DNA of 37,832 nucleotides. Origin: Nemertoderma westbladi. Taxonomy: Eukaryota > Xenacoelomorpha > Nemertodermatida > Nemertodermatidae. The DNA lies in NCBI GenBank assembly GCA_032718475.1, contig JAUCBJ010008752.1, positions 1 to 37,832 of the forward strand, in the 5' to 3' direction. Of this stretch, positions 34,401 to 37,832 are shown piece by piece. The position numbers and the translations under genes are program-made. Under the pieces are notes generated by a model that was not told where the DNA came from, searched no databases, and saw only the letters and a program-made list of their open reading frames with translations. Positions within the stretch are counted from its first letter, which is position 1; the number at the start of each line of letters is the position of its first letter.

Positions 34401-37400
34401 GTAATTTATTAGTTGGATAACACAAAAGTAAGTTACTAGTTGGATAACACCAAAGTAAGTTACTAGTTGGATAACCCAAAAGTAATTTATTGGTTGGATA
34501 ACACCAAAGTAAGTTACTAGTTGGATAACTCCAAAGTAATTTATTAGTTGGATAACACAAAAGTAAGTTACTAGTTGGATAACACCAAAGTAAGTTACTA
34601 GTTGGATAACCCAAAAGTAATTTATTAGTTGGATAACACCAAAGTAAGTTACTAGTTGGATAACCCAAAAGTAATTTATTGGTTGGATAACACCAAAGTA
34701 AGTTACTAGTTGGATAACCCAAAAGTAATTTATTGGTTGGATAACACCAAAGTAAGTTACTAGTTGGATAACCCAAAAGTAATTTATTGGTTGGATAACA
34801 CCAAAGTAAGTTACTAGTTGGTAACCCAAAAGTAATTTATTGGTTGGATAACACCAAAGTAAGTCTCTAGTTGGATAACGCCAAAGTAATTTATTAGTTG
34901 GATAACACAAAAGTAAGTTACTAGTTGGATAACACCAAAGTAAGTTACTAGTTGGATAACCCAAAAGTAATTTATTAGTTGGATAACACCAAAGTAAGTT
35001 ACTAGTTGGATAACACCAAAGTAATTTATTAGTTGGATAACACAAAAGTAATTTATTAGTTGGATAACACAAAAGTAAGTTACTAGTTGGATAACACCAA
35101 AGTAAGTTACTAGTTGGATAACCCAAAAGTAATTTATTGGTTGGATAACACCAAAGTAAGTTACTAGTTGGATAACACCAAAGTAAGTTACTAGTTGGAT
35201 AACACCAAAGTAATTTATTGGTTGGATAACACAAAAGTAAGTTACTAGTTGGATAACACCAAAGTAAGTTACTAGTTGGATAACCCAAAAGTAATTTATT
35301 GGTTGGATAACACCAAAGTAAGTTACTAGTTGGATAACACCAAAGTAATTTATTATTTGGATAACACCAAAGTAAGTTATTAGTTGGATAACACCAAAGT
35401 AAGTTAATAGTTGGATAACACCAAAGTAATTTAATATTTGGATAACACCAAAGTAATTTATTAGTTGGATAACACCAAAGTAAGTTAATAGTTGTATAAC
35501 ACCAAAGTAATTTAATATTTGGATAACACCAAAGTAATTTATTAGTTGGATAACACCAAAGTAAGTTATTAGTTTGATAACACCAAAGTAAGTTACTAGT
35601 TGGATAACACCAAAGTAATTTACTAGTTGGATAACCCAAAAGTAATTTATTAGTTGGATAACACAAAAGTAATTTATTAGTTGGATATGGATAACCCAAA
35701 AGTAATTTATTAGTTGGATAACACCAAAGTAAGTTACTAGTTGGATAACGCCAAAGTAATTTATTAGTTGGATAACACAAAAGTAAGTTACTAGTTGGAT
35801 AACACCAAAGTAAGTTACTAGTTGGATAACCCAAAAGTAATTTATTGGTTGGATAACACCAAAGTAAGTTACTAGTTGGATAACGCCAAAGTAATTTATT
35901 AGTTGGATAACATAAAAGTAAGTTACTAGTTGGATAACACCAAAGTAATTTAATATTTGGATAACACCAAATTATTTATTAGTTGGATAACACCAAAGTA
36001 AGTTATTAGTTGGATAACACTAAAGTAAGTTATTAGTTGGATAACACCAAAGTAATTTAATATTTGGATAACACCAAAGTAATTTAATAGTTGGATAACA
36101 CCATTTAAGTAATTTATTAGTTGGATAACACCAAAGTAAGTTATTAGTTGGATAACACCAAAGCAATTTTATATTTGGATAACACCATTTAAGTAATTTA
36201 TTAGTTGGATAACACCAAAGTAAGTTATTAGTTGGATAACACCAAAGTAAGTTAATAGTTGGATAACACCAAAGTAATTTAATATTTTGATAACACCAAA
36301 TTATTTATTAGTTGGATAACACCAAAGTAAGTTATTAGTTGGATAACACCAAAGTAAGTTATTAGTTGGATAACACCAAAGTAAGTTAATAGTTGGATAA
36401 CACCAAAGTAATTTAATATTTGGATAACACCAAAGTAATTTATTAATTGGATAACACCAAAGTAATTTATTAGTTGGATAACACAAAAGTAATTTATTAG
36501 TTGGATAACACAAAAGTAAGTTAATAGTTGGATAACACCAAAGTAAGTTATTAGTTTGATAACACCAAAGTAAGTTATTAGTTGGATAACACCAAAGCAA
36601 TTTTATATTTGGATAACACCATTTAAGTAATTTATTAGTTGGATAACACCAAAGTAAGTTATTAGTTGGATAACACCAAAGTAAGTTAATAGTTGGATAA
36701 CACCAAAGTAATTTAATATTTTGATAACACCAAATTATTTATTAGTTGGATAACACCAAAGCAAGTTATTAGTTGGATAACACCAAAGTAAGTTATTAGT
36801 TGGATAACACCAAAGTAAGTTAATAGTTGGATAACACCAAAGTAATTTAATATTTGGATAACACCAAAGTAATTTATTAATTGGATAACACCAAAGTAAT
36901 TTATTAGTTGGATAACACAAAAGTAATTTATTAGTTGGATAACACAAAAGTAAGTTAATAGTTGGATAACACCAAAGTAAGTTATTAGTTTGATAACACC
37001 AAAGTAAGTTAATAGTTGGATAACACCAAAGTAATTTAATATTTGGATAACACCAAATTATTTATTAGTTGGATAACACCAAAGTAATTTATTAGTTGGA
37101 TAACACCAAAGTAAGTTATTAGTTGGATAACACCAAAGTAAGTTAATAGTTGGATAACACCAAAGTAATTTAATATTTGGATAACACCAAAGTAATTTAT
37201 TAGTTGGATAACACCAAAGTAAGTTAATAGTTGGATAACACCAAAGTAATTTAATATTTGGATAACACCAAAGTAATTTATTAGTTGGATAACACCAAAG
37301 TAAGTTATTAGTTTGATAACACCAAAGTAAGTTACTAGTTGGATAACACCAAAGTAATTTACTAGTTGGATAACCCAAAAGTAATTTATTATTTGGATAA

Positions 37401-37832
37401 CACAAAAGTAATTTATTAGTTGGATATGGATAACCCAAAAGTAATTTATTAGTTGGATAACACCAAAGTAAGTTACTAGTTGGATAACGCCAAAGTAATT
37501 TATTAGTTGGATAACACAAAAGTAAGTTACTAGTTGGATAACACCAAAGTAAGTTACTAGTTGGATAACCCAAAAGTAATTTATTGGTTGGATAACACCA
37601 AAGTAAGTTACTAGTTGGATAACGCCAAAGTAATTTATTAGTTGGATAACACAAAAGTAAGTTACTAGTTGGATAACACCAAAGTAATTTAATATTTGGA
37701 TAACACCAAATTATTTATTAGTTGGATAACACCAAAGTAAGTTATTAGTTGGATAACACTAAAGTAAGTTATTAGTTGGATAACACCAAAGTAATTTAAT
37801 ATTTGGATAACACCAAAGTAATTTAATAGTTG
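28421..37832 (+). repeat. Satellite shortened higher-order units with GGATAT mark
   Basis: Younger series built from a shortened cluster in which six monomers are missing and GGATAT is added, giving GGATATGGATAACCC at 28896, 30090, 31829, 33023, 34328, 35683 and 37422. The spacings are 1194, 1739, 1194, 1305, 1355 and 1739. A 2933-bp unit starting at about 28209 recurs at 31142, and the next recurrence is at 36735 (5593 bp later) because about 2660 bp were gained between. Private changes such as AGTTGTATAAC (29.90, 32.83 and 35.49 kb) and CATAAAAG (30.32 and 35.91 kb) tie particular copies together. Confidence 0.88.

Larger units (their letters stand above)
11350..37832 (+). repeat. 27-bp satellite array, about 980 units, open at the right end
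   Basis: Continuous head-to-tail repeats of a 27-bp monomer with core GTTGGATAACACCAAAGTAA and a variable tail (TTTATTA, GTTATTA, GTTACTA, GTTAATA or TTTAATA). Common variants change CACCAAAG to CACAAAAG, CCCAAAAG, CGCCAAAG or CACTAAAG, and AGTTGG to ATTTGG or AGTTTG. Length variants are 26 bp (CACCAAATTATTT), 30 bp (CACCATTTAAG) and 33 bp (an extra GGATAT). Orientation never changes. The array has no interruption by other DNA and runs past the window end. Minus-strand frames made of nonapeptides such as CYPTNKLLW are a consequence of 27 being nine codons and are not annotated as genes. Confidence 0.98.

Noticed and set aside
11350-37832. CRISPR array
   Set aside because: There are no unique spacers; the units abut directly and differ only by point changes. 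The setting is animal DNA.

Overview
The window looks like animal (metazoan) nuclear DNA, not bacterial DNA. It holds one intact gene, PSMD9, an eaten-away integrase remnant, nested DNA transposons, and a very large satellite array. The taxon is not resolved. Repeated TAGGCCTA- and ACCGGT-type words would suit a marine invertebrate, but that is only an impression. Nearly all long reading frames outside PSMD9 are by-products of repeats.

Layout. 1-2.5 kb: diverged duplicated repeats with no recognisable gene. 2.57-3.01 kb, minus strand: broken integrase-core (DDE) gene fragment. 3026-5396: Tc1/mariner-type element with near-perfect 62-bp terminal inverted repeats and TA on both sides. It carries a nested 848-bp piggyBac-type miniature element (TTAA flanks) and a 245-bp miniature element bounded by G and C runs. 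5.65-5.90 kb: two short-period arrays, one of 22-bp units built on the palindrome CACCCGGGTG and one of degenerate 10-bp units. 6.74-7.35 kb: GC-rich inverted-repeat element. 7692-8327, plus strand: PSMD9 (proteasome assembly chaperone p27/Nas2) as a single uninterrupted reading frame. 8541-8792: second copy of the G/C-bounded miniature element, which supplies a candidate AATAAA for PSMD9. 8.94-10.02 kb: a minisatellite with unit lengths of 23, 29 and 35 bp. 10.02-11.35 kb: AT-rich, no gene seen.

From about 11,350 to the window end (26.5 kb, roughly 980 units) the sequence is one uninterrupted head-to-tail array of a 27-bp monomer. Point variants and 26-, 30- and 33-bp monomers mark several layers of higher-order repeats. 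Near the left edge the higher-order units are short (about 107-240 bp). Further in there are multi-kilobase, near-identical copies at fixed offsets of 5188, 4249, 9437, 3002, 1194, 1305, 2933 and 5593 bp. Their junctions let one read the order of unequal exchanges. Because 27 is nine codons, two minus-strand frames stay open for long stretches and read as nonapeptide repeats (CYPTNKLLW-like). These frames begin only at TTG, are broken by 26-bp units, and are not supported as genes.

The best candidates for something undescribed are the satellite with its datable rearrangement marks, the G/C-bounded miniature element family, and the paired 22-bp and 10-bp arrays about 2 kb upstream of PSMD9. 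No operon, CRISPR array, rRNA or tRNA was seen.
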